In this document: positions 44,158 through 55,730 of the stretch, piece by piece | How the letters are laid out: every line of letters starts with the position of its first letter | Numbering within the stretch: the first letter of the stretch is position 1 | Assembly (NCBI GenBank): GCA_001972305.1 | Contig: BDDD01001606.1 | Span: 54,361 to 118,360 of the forward strand | Length of the DNA stretch: 64,000 nt | Origin: Cephalotus follicularis | Taxonomy: Eukaryota; Streptophyta; Magnoliopsida; Oxalidales; Cephalotaceae | Reading direction: 5' to 3' | Translations under genes and position numbers: made by a program | The notes under the pieces: model-generated | Seen by the model: only the letters and a program-made list of their open reading frames with translations | What the model was told of the DNA's origin: nothing | Databases searched by the model: none

Positions 44158-44880
44158 GTTGAACCAAAGGGAAGACACGTCTAGGATTTCCTCGCTATAA
44201 AAAAGCATAGAGCTTCTCATGAGCACTATAATGACTAGTCAGCATAACATGGAGAAGCAACTTTCACAGCTTGCATATGCACTACATGAAAGAGAGAAAG
44301 GCAAGATGCCTTCTCAGCCAGACCCGAATCCGAGGAATACCAAGAACCTTTCCGCTCATACCCAACCAACATCGAATCCGCAAGTCTCCTCTTCCTCCTT
44401 GGGCCTATCAAAACAAGTTTTTTCCCTAAGGAGTGAAAATGAATACCAACCAGCGGATCAAACCGAAATTATGAGCGAGCAGTTGAAAGAGTCCTCAGCG
44501 CAAGAAAAATTAAATGAACCATTGGTTGACTCCATTGTGCAACCAACGAATTTAAGCACGCAAGATGAATCGAGGAAGGAGCAAGAGGACGAGAAGAAAG
44601 AACAACAAGTGGCGGTGCCCGCGCGTTCATACGATCCACCAGTTCCTTTTCCAAAGAGATTGCAAAATAAGAAAGCCCTTGGAAAAGATCATCGAAACAT
44701 TTAAGTAAGTCCAAATCAATATTCCATTGCTAGAAGCCATTAATCAGGTGCTCTTTTACGCAAAAGTTCTAAAAGACTTATGCACGAAAAATAGGATCCT
44801 TCAGACTCCAAAAAATGCTTTCTTGGCAGCCAATATCAGTGCGATGTTTTCGTAACCCATGGTTCAAAAGTATAAAGACC
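44158..44880 (+). pseudogene. A1 gag C-terminal region
   Basis: Continues A1 after C1. Open at 44219-44704, with the Athila Gag end blocks MEKQLSQLAYALHEREKGKM, PSQPDPNPRN, VFSLRSENEY and PVPFPKRLQNKK. A frameshift near 44690 moves the following LLEAINQVLFYAKVLKDLC part to another frame, with a stop soon after. This is the Gag-protease linker region. Confidence 0.85.
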
Positions 44881-45084
44881 CTGGCTGCCCGACAATCTCT
44901 TGTGTCATTGGCAATACTAAAATTGAACATGCTTTGCTCAATTTATGAGCAAGTGTGAATTTGTTGTCATCGTTGGTTTACGAAAAGCTTGGTTTAGGAG
45001 AGTTACGACCGACCACGATGACCTTACAATTAGCGGATAGGTCTGTGAAAATATCGAGAGGAAAAATAGAGGATGTGTTAATCA
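44881..45084 (+). pseudogene. A1 protease fragment
   Basis: Athila-type aspartic protease: ALLNL*ASVNLLSSLVYEKL, GLGELRPTTMTLQLADRSVK and RGKIEDVLI. The active-site loop, normally DLGAS, reads NL-stop-AS (TGA at 44946-44948). It ends at 45084 where the hAT-like relic begins. Confidence 0.85.
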
Positions 45085-45768
45085 TAGACCTGGCAAACAG
45101 GTACCTGTGGGTACGGGTGAAAACGGGTCTATCCGTTGGGTAACAGGTAGCAATTACCCGTTTTTTAATGGGTGCTAAAAGTTATACCCATTACCCACCC
45201 GCAACGGGTATGGGTACCCGCGGGTACCCAGTAGAAGAAACCACAATAGCAAAAAAAACCATAATTCATACATAAAAAAATTTACAACACAAAAATTGCA
45301 ATAAAAATTACAAATGAACCAGTCCCTGAAAGGCCCCAAAACCCCCTAAAACTGAAGCCACCATCACAGCCAGCAACCACCATTTAACCCCTTCCAAACC
45401 ACAAAATCCAAACGGAAGCTACCTTCAACAAAAGCCACCGTCTTCAATGCCCATGACTTCCATGGAATCAATCACCCAAACTAACCATTCCTTAAGCTGC
45501 AAGCTTTGTGACAACCATTACCATCCCCACAATTCACGGTAGCCACCGAGCTCCCCTCAATCCCGTACCCACAGCCTATACCATTTCTCTAACTAGTAGC
45601 CCAACACCCACAATCAATAAAAACCTAGTACCCAAACATACCCATACACAAACCATAGCCTCGAGTTGCCATTTGTAACTTCGATCTTGCCCCATCTGTC
45701 CAGACTTGAGACATTGACTCTTTCCTCCATTTTGTGGGTAAATATCCGGTGAGCTTTGGAGGAGAGAT
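45085..45768. mobile_element. hAT-like relic, left part
   Basis: Begins TAGACCTGGCAAACAGGTACC, close to the hAT (Ac-like) end TAGAGGTGGCAAACGGG, and continues with many GGGTA/TACCC sub-terminal repeats to about 45235. The remaining 530 bp are A/C-rich with no transposase, so it is non-autonomous. C2b interrupts it at 45769. The right end and the 8-bp duplication are not visible. Confidence 0.6.
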
Positions 45769-46802
45769 TGTTGACATTTATGTCTCAATCATAAGTTTTG
45801 ATGATAACATATTTGTGTTTAACAAAGTTTCTTGATGTGCAAGAAAGCCATGAAGTGAGCAAAATAGCACAAGAACTCTGCAGAAACAGGTCAGACCGTC
45901 GATGCCCAAGGTTAAAGCCTCAGCGCTTTGAGAGGCAGTCGAGACAAGGGCCTAAGCGTCTACCGGTGAAGCGTTTGGAGAAGTGGAAGAAATATCCAAA
46001 CCGTCGATGCCCAGATTCAAGCATCTGCGCTTTGGGCACTAAGCGTCTGCTCTTGGTGCAAAGCGTCTGCCGACTAAACCAGTGAACCCAATTGCAATTA
46101 AAATTGGCTTAAGCGTCGACGCCCAAGACTAAGCGTCGGCGCTTTGATCTTCCGGTCGACCCTTGAAGAAAGAACGCCTGCGCTTTGACACGATAATTCA
46201 AATATGGAATCCCTAATGGTCACATAAGCGTCGGCGCTTTAAAGGTGACAGTCGACGCTTTGGTCGGCTGGAACAGTTTCTGACAGAGTTTTAGTGGACA
46301 TTCTATTGTGGAACTAATCCCAATACATTCCCAACGGATCTATGAGGCAAGAAGATATATATACATGAATGCTTTGAAGAAAAAGAAGAGAACAACACAA
46401 GCAATGCACAATACAAAGATCATTCAAAGAAAACATACAAAGAGCAAATCCAAAGCTCATCAAAAAGGCTTTCATCTTACATATTGAGATATTTCTTGTT
46501 CTCACTGATTTTTAGCGAATCTATCTTGTAAAATCCAACCTTGTGAGAGGTTTAGATTCCAACATTACTCTTTTTACTTTGATTGTAATAGGGGAGTGAA
46601 CCCTAGTGAAATTGGGGAGTGAACCCAAGAGAATTGTAAGTGATTGAGGTCAATCACAAAGGTGTACCGAATAGCACCCGGAATTGTATTCGGAGACTAG
46701 TGGAAACTCAAGGAGATCCTTGGGAAAAGTGGACATAGGCAAGAGTTACGCCGAACCACTCTAAAATAGTGTTTGCAATCTCTCAAACTCTATCTCTTTA
46801 AC
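45769..46802 (+). repeat. C2b left LTR, 3' end missing
   Basis: TGTTGACATTTATG at 45769. Palindrome array 45894-46263, TATATATA at 46356-46363. Ends at ACTCTATCTCTTTA, about 20 bp before the break in C2a. Confidence 0.9.
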
Positions 46803-47077
46803 AACAACTCCTTGACTATGGGTTTAACTTTGTGAAAGTGCCAATTAGGTGTGATAACACTAGTGCAATATGCTTAGGGAAAAACTCAGTTCATCACTCT
46901 AGAACTAAGCACATCGACATTAGATATCACTTCATAAAAGATCACATTGAAAAGGGTGATGTCGAATTAGTTTTCGTCCCGACCCAAGAACAAGTCGCGA
47001 ACATATTCACCAAACCTTTGGATGAACAAACCTTTTCAAAATTTAGATTGGAATTAGGTTTGTGTGAAATTGAGTAG
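46803..47077 (+). pseudogene. C2b RNase H C-terminal fragment
   Basis: Starts inside RNase H (DYGF... region) and reads IRCDNTSAICLGKNSVHHSR, TKHIDIRYHFIKDHIEKGD and VANIFTKPLDEQTF to the normal end GLCEIE (stop 47075-47077). Upstream acidic residues are deleted, and the last Asp region reads VANIF where C2a has VADIF. Joined directly to the left LTR. Confidence 0.9.
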
Positions 47078-47196
47078 ATTAACATGTTTCTATGATTGTT
47101 GTGAATATGTATGCTTGCTCAAAATGCTTGTTTTCTCATTTATGCATCATTTGCATTCATTCTCGCGCATTTACGGAAAATCTGCAGAAAACAGAG

Positions 47197-47340
47197 CAAA
47201 GCGCTGACTGTTGCTTTTAAAGCGTCAGAGCTTTAAAGCAAAATTAGGGTTCGAAATTGGGGAAATTGGTCTAAGCGTCGATGCTTAAACTCATTCTGTC
47301 GACGCTTTAATCGCGCTTTAAGGCAGAGAGCGCCGTCTGC
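47197..47340. repeat. C2b palindrome array upstream of ORF3
   Basis: AGCGCTGACTG, AAAGCGTCAGAGCTTTAA, AAGCGTCGATGCTTA, TGTCGACGCTTTA, AGCGCCGTCTG: the same five positions as in C2a with point changes. Followed by AAACCCTAAA near 47362. Confidence 0.85.
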
Positions 47341-48077
47341 CAAGGATTTTAAACGCACATATCAAACCCTAAACTTCAAAAATCTTTATCTCCGGCGATT
47401 TTCTGGGCGATTCCTCTCGAAAAACTCAGATTGACCTTCATACAACTTCAGTCATGCCTAGAACTAAGAATGTTGAGGAAGGACAAGGCTCCAAAGCAAG
47501 GAAGAAATCGGCTGGGCAAAAGGGCAAGGGGATAGCCACTCCATCTGTAACTCCTGAGGTTATTCCATCTCTTCCTAGGTACCCTGAGGCTTATTTCAAT
47601 AGAAAAATACTTGTAGGCAAAGTCTTAGATTTTGATTTTTGCATTAGTAAAGGGTTTCCTATTGTTGAATGGATTAGGGTTCAAGGTTTAGAACCATTTT
47701 TCTCTCTAAATTTGCCTAGTTTTCCCGAACTCATGAAAGAGTTCTATGTGCACATACTAGGTAGCTCTATGGATAGCTTAACCACAAAGGTAAAAAATAA
47801 GACTATTGATTTGGACTTAAGTAGACTAAACACTATCTTGAATGTACCGAACGTTGGTGCTAGGGGTTGGAACCAACGGACTTGGGTGACTAGTCCAGAT
47901 TTTGACCAACAAGACTGTGTGCGTGTGTTATTTGGTGAAAACGTTAATCATGTTCAGCGAATGTATACTAGGAATCTCTCCTTGCATTATAGATTCCTAC
48001 ACCGTGCGGTATGTACGCACATTTTGCCAAAAGTCGGTGGGTTCGATGAGGTGACCCACATGGAAGCCTACACGATG

Positions 48078-50830
48078 TGTAATACCCTGTTCGTTCGTAA
48101 ATGTATATTTTTTTTTCGGATTCTATATGTGTTTTCGGGCTTTTAATTTTGTTTAATTTTAAAAGTCCGATTGCCCTATTATTTGGGTTTATGTGATTTG
48201 AGCTGACTAATACCAGTCCGAAATTTGGGTATGTTATGCTATGTTGGGTTTGGTATTTATTTATTTTATTTTAATCCAAAATTATTTAATTAAAAACAAA
48301 TTAATTACCTTTTTATTTTAAAATCCCTTAATTCTTTTATTATTAATTCTTTATTTTTTTCTTTTTTCCTATTTTATCATTTTCTCCTACTTTCTTCCCA
48401 CTTTCCTCCTTCTTTCCCATAATTCTTTCTTCCCACCATCAAAATGTCATGCTAAGTCTCCCTTTTCCCATTTCAACATCTAGAAAATCCTCCTTTCTTC
48501 CCCCTTTTGTCAAATTGTGTCTCCTCCTTTCTCCTTTCTTTGAGTGCCTTTGCCATTTTATATGTTGCCCTTATCTTTCTTGCAAACCACTGCAGATTCT
48601 GCCTTGTTAGTGTGTAACAAACTGCTGTGTGATTCATTCTCCAAAGTCAGAAGAGGTAAATTCGATCCTTTAGTTGTTTCTTTGGATTGAATTCTCTTAG
48701 TTTGCTATGTATGTTTAGGTATGTTATGGTTTTGTATTCTTCTTCCTCTGTTTTTGTTCACAGCCAAATTGAGGGTGTGTGCTAGTGTTTCTTCTACTGT
48801 TTTTGTGTTCTGGGAATCACTACAGGTCAGTTAATTCGTCCCTTTTGTGATAGTTTTGTTGTAATGTTGTGAAAATTGAGTTTTTGTGCTATTGGTGTCT
48901 TTGGGCCATTGATTCCTGCCTAAACATGTTGTCATTGTGTTAGTGATATTGTAAACATGTTTTATACTCATATATGTGTCACAAACTTGTTTTATAACAT
49001 CTGTAATCAATTAGAGACAGAATTTGGACATGTACATCCATTGTCTTCTTGTTTCCTTTTTGTAAGTTAAATCACTGTCCAATTATTTATATGTCATTTC
49101 TGTGTTTCTATGTCACCTACAAGTCATATATGATCATATGTTTATGTCCATATATCTCTAGTTTAGTGTAGAAACCATTTGAACCATTTTCAGTAGCAAA
49201 TCGTCGAATTTCCAACTGTTCTGTCGCCCAGAACAGTCGGCTGTCTCTGTGGACAGTCGGCTGGAATGGTTGGGTAGCCGACTGCCACTTGAATGCAGTC
49301 GACTGCCTTGATTGTGTAGTCGACTGGAGGGATGAACACAGTCGACTGCCTGTACTTTTAATTGAGTAGTCGACTGGACCCTTTTTATAGTCGACTGTCT
49401 TGCTTCCCCAGTCGACTGGAGCCCTGTTTTAGTCGACTGTTTTGCCCTGGAATGTGCTGTTTTCAACTGTTTTTATTCATGTGATCCCCGAATCGATCCG
49501 AATCTTTTCCCAACACTGTTAAGAGTCTGTTTAATACTTCTGGTGTGTTTTAAACTCTTACACGTATGATTCTGAATGCCTTTTAGATTGTGTGCTTCAA
49601 AGGAGAAATTGTTTTGATCGCCTATCCGTAAGTACTGTGTAAGCACATAAGGTACGGATTTTCTGTCCTTTGGCTATCTGATATTCGAACTGAAAACAGT
49701 TTTACTAAGCTTCTTCGTTTATGAAATTTAGAATGTTTTATGACTCTGACATGTTTCGCAATTAAAGTTGGTTTGATATTTAAATGATTCAGACTTTATT
49801 CATACAATATGAAATGATACGATATGTTAAGACATGATATGTTATAATACGATATGTTATAATACCGTTGCGAGCGATTTCTGAATATGTTGAGAGAAAA
49901 CATATGTTAAGTGATTTTAAATTGATTCTGATAAATCAATAATTTTTAATATACTGAGTATTGTACCCACCTATGGGGCGTACCATAGGCACGTCGTGGG
50001 CCTGGCACAGGGACGTGACACTTCCGTAGCAGTGTGATTAGACTACGGCGTCTCTGAGTGTATGAACGGATCCCATGAGGTGGATTTGTGGATCCGCTAT
50101 GTATGATAGAGGCGTATGAATCGATTCTAGTTTATGTGATCTGAAGTGAATTCAGATGTGTGGTCCGAGGTGTGATCGGATATGTATGTGAGAAATGACT
50201 TGTGTAGTGTCGTACACTTCAATTCAAGTGGGCATGTGGAATTAGCGCCTCCCTTGCCAAATTTATGTTATGTGATATGTATGTAGCTCAGTATGATTCG
50301 TAAATGATTTTATGAAATGATTGCGTAATTGTTCCAAAGTTATATGGAAATTATGAAAGTACAAATGTGGTTTTACAATTATGAAATTGTTCTAATTGCT
50401 ATGATTTCTGTTATGTTATTATCGGAATTTTACTGTTTTATTTCCCTTATCCGTACTGAGGTTTGCTCAGCCGCGTTTTTTTTCCATGCGGCATGTTTTC
50501 AGGAGCAGCGGGGGAAAGTGTGATTAAGTGATGACCACCCTATGTGTTGGATCCTTAGGAGAGTGATCCTTATGTTATGTTTAGTGGTCAGAAACATGGA
50601 TTAACATGTTTTATGTTTTTAAATTGGAACTGAATTATGTTTTGAGTTTTCCGCAACTACTTAATATGTTAAAATGTTAAGTTTTAATGTTTTGATAAGA
50701 CTGCCACGTTTTCGGCTGTTATTGGCTAATAAAGCAAACTTATGATTTGTTAAGAAATGTATATGCTCAGATAGTTAATGTTACGTATGATATGACCCTG
50801 TGACGACTCCCGCCGTCCGGGGGCGTTACA
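48078..50830 (+). mobile_element. S4: gypsy-type solo LTR inside C2b ORF3
   Basis: 2753 bp, TGTAATACCCTG...GGGGGCGTTACA, flanked by CGATG (48073-48077 and 50831-50835). Same family as S2 (opposite strand). It has a palindrome array at 49234-49440 that S2 lacks. Pyrimidine-rich stretch at 48340-48560. No gene. Confidence 0.92.
49234..49440. repeat. S4 palindrome array (CAGTCGACTG type)
   Basis: About ten copies such as CAGTCGGCTGTC, AGCCGACTGCC, CAGTCGACTGCC and AGTCGACTGGA, 1157-1363 bp from the LTR start. Same flavour as the S3 arrays. Confidence 0.9.
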
Positions 50831-51462
50831 CGATGTATCACTTGATCACCGACCGAAAAATAAATGTTCTCTCCCTGATGCTCAATCATATGCATTCGAT
50901 TCACGATCGAGAGAACGCGAGATTAGGTTATAGCAATATAATAACCAAGATTCTCCACTTCTTCAATATCGACCTTACTGGAGAAGTACACCACCCTCTT
51001 CAAAGTGCTGACAAGCTTGGGAAAGGAACCCTTGGGAGGATGGGGTTCAAAAAGCATAAAAGGCTCGGTACGTGGATTCCTAGGGAAGAGGACTCCAATC
51101 GAGTTGTTGAAGAGGAAGGAGAAGCTGAGATAGGGGAAGAAGCTGAAAACATACCACTACAAATCGAACCTCAAGCTGAACCAGTTCCGGATGTCCATCT
51201 TCTGAGGAGTAGGCTAGATGAGATCTTTGATGCTATCAAAGGACTGCAGCAAAATTTTGAGGAGATGAAGATGAGTATGCAATCCGTGAAGAGGCGACGA
51301 AAGAGAATTGCCAAAAAGTTTGCTGACACTGGCATTATCGAATATGGAGGACTAATCTCTTCATCCTCTAGCCACGACGACAATCCCCCGGATGGTGCAG
51401 TAACCGACGACATGGAGGGAGAGGTCGGTGGTGACGATGAGGGCACCCATATGGACAAATGA

Positions 51463-52283
51463 GCATATGCATCTCATCTTCATTTGCATTTTCTGTTGTT
51501 TTTTGCTATGGACTTGTAGTTTATTCAATCTGCAGCTTGTACAATTGGAAGTGATATTTGTAACAAGTTCTATTGTGTAATGTGAAATGACAATGTTTTT
51601 TTTTTTAATTTCAATGAGCACTAGTTTAAACATTATGGATTTGGAATGCTTGGACTTGATATTTGCAGCTTGTTATATGAAATGACGAAAGATTATTGTT
51701 AAAATTCTATATGCAGATTGTGTGTTGGTGTTCTAGCTTTGAAATATTTGGTTTTGGTATGTTTGGATTAGTAGGTTGTTCAATTGTGGACTATGTATTG
51801 TTTTTTATCTCAATATGCACTGGTTTAAATATTATGAAGTTGGAATGATTGTTTTTGCAGCATGTTTACCATTTTGTAATAAGAAGTGACAATGTTGTGT
51901 TTTAAGCTCAATGAGTAAAACATGTATGAAATGTGAATGTTATGGAATAATTTTAAGAATTGGAACATGGAATTTGGTTTTGGATATAGCTTTTTAATCC
52001 CTTTTTGAGATGATAACAAAAAGGGGGAGAAAATTGTGAGATTATGAGAAAATTGAGAGAAATTGTGGGAGATAGCATAATAATGCATAAGGGAATTAAT
52101 GACAAAGTAAAATACCCCTTATGTGACTAAGGGGGAGGTAATAAATTCAGGGGGAGAAAATGCTTTTGTGCACTTAACAAGTTCTTAAATTTTACATTTG
52201 TACTTTAATTGTTAATGTTTTTAACTTAACGATTATTATGCTTAAAATGAAACAAATTTTGTCATCATCAAAAAGGGGGAGAT
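51463..52283. other. C2b 3' non-coding region and polypurine tract
   Basis: AT-rich with AAAAAGGGGGAGAAAATTG (52018), GGGGGAGGTAATAAA and GGGGGAGAAAATG blocks, and the terminal CATCATCAAAAAGGGGGAGA next to the right LTR. No gene. Confidence 0.8.
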
Positions 52284-53399
52284 TGTTGACATTTATGTCT
52301 CAATCCTAAGTTTTGATGATAACATATTTGTGTTTAACAAAGTTTCTTGATGTGCAAGAAAGCCATGAAGTGAGCAAAACAGCACAAGAACTCTGCAGAA
52401 ACAGGTCAGACCGTCGACGCCCAAGGTTAAAGCGTCAGCGCTTTGAGAGGTAGTCGAGACAAGGGCCTAAGCGTCTACCGGTGAAGCGTTCGGAGAAGTG
52501 GAAGAAATAGCCAAACCGTCGACGCCCAGATTCAAGCGTCTGCGCTTTGGGCACTAAGCGTCTGCTCTTTGTGCAAAGCGTCTGCCGACTAAACCAGTGA
52601 ACCCAATTGCAATTAAAATTGTCTTAAGCGTCGACGCCCAAGACTAAGCGTTAGCGCTTTGATCTGCCGGTCGACCCTTGAAGAAAGAACGCCTGCGCTT
52701 TGACACGATAATTCAAATATGGAATCCCTAACGGTCACATAAGCGTCGGCGCTTTAAAGGTGACAGTCGACGCTTTGGTCGGCTGGAACAGTTTCTGACA
52801 GAGTTTTAGTGGACATTCCATTGTGGAACTAATCCCAATACATTCCCAACGGATCTATGAGGCAAGAAGATATATATACATGAATGCTTTGAAGAAAAAG
52901 AAGAGAACAACACAAGCAATACACAATACAAAGATCATTCAAAGAAAACATACAAAGAGCAAATCCAAAGCTCATCAAAAAGGCTTTCATCTTACATATT
53001 GAGCTATTTCTTGTTCTCACTGATTTTTAGCGAATCTATCTTGTAAAATCCAACCTTGTGAGAGGTTTAGATTCCAACATTACTCTTTTTACTTTGATTG
53101 TAATAGGGGAGTGAACCCTAGTGAAATTGGGGAGTGAACCCAAGAGAATTGTAAGTGATTGAGGTCAATCACAAAGGTGTACCGAATAGCACCCGGAATT
53201 GTATTCGAAGACTAGTGGAAACTCAAGGAGATACTTGGGAAAAGTGGACGTAGGCAAGAGTTACGCCGAACCACTCTAAAATAGTGTTTGCTATCTCTCA
53301 AACTCTATCTCTTTAGATTGTTGTTTAAATTGCTATTGCTTGATATTCTTGTTCATTGTTTTTAACTTGCGAAAAGTTTAGATATTTTTTAGAAACTAC
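52284..53399 (+). repeat. C2b right LTR, last bases missing
   Basis: TGTTGACATTTATG to GAAACTACA; the right LTR of C2a continues with TTCACCCCCCTTGTAG-TTTATTCA. Palindrome array 52410-52780, TATATATA 52871-52878. Very few differences from the left LTR. Confidence 0.9.
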
Positions 53400-53713
53400 A
53401 AGGGAAGGAGTGGCCAATGTTGTGTGCGGTCGAAAGATAAAAGAAAAAAAGAAGTGAATGTGAGGTGAGATGGGGTAAGGTGTGAGGAAAATAAGGGGAA
53501 AAAAGAGTAAAAGGAAGCTTTAATGGCTGGATAAAAAATGCAAGAAGGAAGTAGAGTTTATGTAGTGAGGAAGGTGCGGAAAATGGGTACCCACGGGTAC
53601 CCGCTGGTACGGGGGACAACGGGTTTACCCGTTGGGTAACAGGTAATAATTACACGTTTTTTAATGGGTACGAAAACCTCAACCCATTACCCATAAAAAT
53701 TATGGGTACCGGC
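53400..53713. mobile_element. hAT-like relic, right part
   Basis: A/G-rich 180 bp, then GGGTACCC-type sub-terminal repeats at 53583-53713. The block CGTTGGGTAACAGGTA followed by CGTTTTTTAATGGGTRC matches the left part (45130-45170) in direct, not inverted, orientation. Interrupted at 53714 by G2; the true end is not in the window. Confidence 0.55.
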
Positions 53714-54051
53714 TGTAATACCCGAAATTTTTGTAAATAAAAATGTATATATAAATGTATAGTATTTTAAGGAATGATATTTTTGGGCCTAAAAATGTAT
53801 GGTTATTGGATTGAAATTGAAATGAAATTTGGGCTCAAAATGTTTAAGGCCGGAGTTAGAAATGAATTAATAAAGGAATGGAATTGAGCCTTATGGTATT
53901 GGGCCAAAAATGTGATCAATTGTACAGGGGGAACTTTTGGGCCAAAAGAAATGAAAGGAAAGAAAAAATGTGATGGGTCGTCCTCAGCAGCCCACAATGA
54001 AGAAGCATTGACTGGAAATGTATAGTGAATTCTAGAGAGTTCTTTCTTGGC

Positions 54052-54060
54052 TATAAAAAG
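54052..54060 (+). promoter_or_regulatory. TATA box of the G2 5' LTR
   Basis: TATAAAAAG in TTGGCTATAAAAAGAAG. 3' LTR copy at 61272-61280. Confidence 0.7.
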
Positions 54061-54705
54061 AAGAGACGAGAGTGTGGGGACGATTTCTACTGGTTTTATT
54101 TGGGAAAGGAGACAAAGATATGTCATTCTTGTCTCCCTCATCTTATCTTTAAATCTCCCACTCTCAATCTTAAAGGAGCCATGAAAGAAGTAGCAGTGAA
54201 GGCGAAGGAGCACTTGAGGAGTTGTGCCGAGCAAAAGGGAAGCGCTGTAATCTCGCAAATTTAAGGTAGGATCTCCTACCAGCATTCTTAGTGATTTTAT
54301 GAATAAATTGTGTTATTGTTAGTGTGAAATGGATGTATTAGAAATACAAGGATAGAGTCTGTATATATCACCTCCCAGGATCAATGAATATTAAAGTGAG
54401 TGACCGTATACCGTGCCTTAGAGTAAAATGAAATTGTTAGTACCCTGCAGTGCCCAAACTCTCCTACACAGGTGCTCCATGCGTGCGTCCCATGCGCGCT
54501 ATGACATTGCTGAGCTCCCCACAGTCCATTGCATCCATCCTGTGCATGCCAAAGCGCCGGGGACACAAGATGTTGAGCTCCCCACTGTCCACTGCACGCG
54601 TCCGAAGAGCCAAAGTGCCAAGGACACCAGCGCCCAAGCCCTCCATTGTCCACATGCATGCCTCCATGTGTCCTATCCCCTGAAAGCACTGAGGACACCA
54701 TGCGT

Positions 54706-54866
54706 TGAGGACACTATTGTCCACTGCATGTGTCCTATCCCCTGCAAGCGCCGAGGACACCATTGTCCACTGCATGCGTCCTATCCCATGCAAGCGTCGA
54801 GGGCACCATGCGCCGAGGACACCATTGTCCACTGCATGCATCCTGTCCACTACAAGCGCCAAAGAC
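54706..54866. repeat. G2 LTR GC-rich minisatellite
   Basis: Three units of about 45-62 bp built on GAGGACACCATTGTCCACTG followed by CATGYGTCCTATCC and CAAGCGCC. The 3' LTR has the same array at about 61905-62070 with a different unit arrangement. Confidence 0.85.
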
Positions 54867-55559
54867 ACACCAATGCCATGTGCCGAGGACACATGCCGGG
54901 GACGCCCCAGTGCCATGTGCCAAGGTGCCATGCGTCGTGCATCCAAGACGTCTGAGGTTCCATGCGTCGTGCATTCAAGATGCCTGAGGTGCCAAAACGC
55001 TAGGGCTCTCCACGCATGCTTAACTCTCCTCTGCCATGCCCGAGCTCTCCATGCCATAAGCCCGAGGTGGCCATATGCCGACCACTCCACATGCGTCTTG
55101 AGCATGTATAGTGCTGACGTCTCCATGCATGCGTCCTCATCATGTAACACTCTCCTCTGGCCATGTGTCCAGGCATGGCACTCATGCGCCATGCACGCTG
55201 AGCCCTCCACTGCCATGCCTTGCTAAGTGCTACGCTCTTCTTAGTGTAAGGAGGTGTTTTGAGCATGTTTTAGCAGGGCATGCATCCATGTTGAATGTGT
55301 CTTAATATGGCGCCTGAATGGTGCCTAGCATGCGCTCATGCATGCATGATGCCTTGTGCCGAGTGTGTAATAGGATTGTTTCCCAAAGTGATATATATTT
55401 ATATATGTAAGTGATTGAAATGATGGCCTGTGTCAGTGGAAGTATAAGTGATTGAAAGGAAATATAGTGAAATAAATAACTGCAGTGTAGTATATAGTGA
55501 TAAAGGTAGACCTCACAGTAAAATGTTATTGTAGTGTTAATGTAATGCACTGGGTCACC

Positions 55560-55730
55560 ATCGAGATGAACCAGTAAGGCTATTTTAGAGATGACCTAAT
55601 GGGTCACCAAATTGAGCCGAACCAGGTAGGTCACCGAGATAGCCCATGGATCACCGACTAAGATGAGCCAATGGATCACCGACTGAGATGAGCCAATGGA
55701 TCACCGACCGAGTTGAGCCACACTAACTGA
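55560..55730. repeat. G2 LTR sub-repeats (ATGAGCCAATGGATCACCGA)
   Basis: About six diverged units of 23-33 bp with GATGAGCCAATGG-ATCACCGACTGA. G1 carries the reverse complement in both LTRs (about 4520-4690 and 8570-8745). Confidence 0.8.

Larger units (their letters stand above)
2848..45084 (+). mobile_element. A1: Athila-like Ty3/gypsy element, outer host of the nest
   Basis: This is the visible part of one Athila-like element, read by joining pieces across younger insertions: 5' LTR 2848-3796 plus 24984-25035, primer site 25042-25059, gag 25314-26545, then gag end and protease 44158-45083. G1 sits in its LTR, C1 between gag and protease, and a hAT-like relic in its protease. Reverse transcriptase, integrase, any env-like gene and the 3' LTR are not in the window. 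The tRNA-Asp primer site and the Gag and protease sequence place it in the Athila/Tat branch. Its 5' limit is inferred. Confidence 0.75.
47454..51462 (+). pseudogene. C2b ORF3, intact apart from the S4 insertion
   Basis: First half 47454-48077 (208 codons from MPRTKNVEEG), second half 50836-51462 (208 codons plus stop). They join in frame across S4 when one copy of the CGATG duplication is dropped. Together 416 residues, against 415 in C2a, with the same basic N-terminus, core (YFNRKILVGKVLDFDFC, RFLHRAVCTHILPKVGG), acidic stretch, coiled coil and acidic tail. No other stop or frameshift, so the frame was intact until S4 arrived. See C2a ORF3 for the functional discussion. Confidence 0.9.
45769..53399 (+). 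mobile_element. C2b: Sirevirus-like Ty1/copia element, ORF3 split by S4
   Basis: Same family as C2a. Left LTR 45769-46802 (end missing), a short RNase H piece, palindrome array, ORF3 in two halves around S4, purine tract, right LTR 52284-53399 (last ~35 bp missing). No primer site, gag, protease, integrase or reverse transcriptase. The flanks (GAGAT and AGGGA) are not a TSD, as expected if the right end was lost. Net length without S4 about 4.9 kb. Confidence 0.9.

Noticed and set aside
45769..53399. C2a and C2b as DNA copies of a spliced RNA (LTR joined to RNase H/ORF3)
   Set aside because: The junctions carry no splice-site signature on the LTR side, the two pol end points differ, and the primer site is lost, so such copies could not have been primed normally. 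Plain deletion is simpler.
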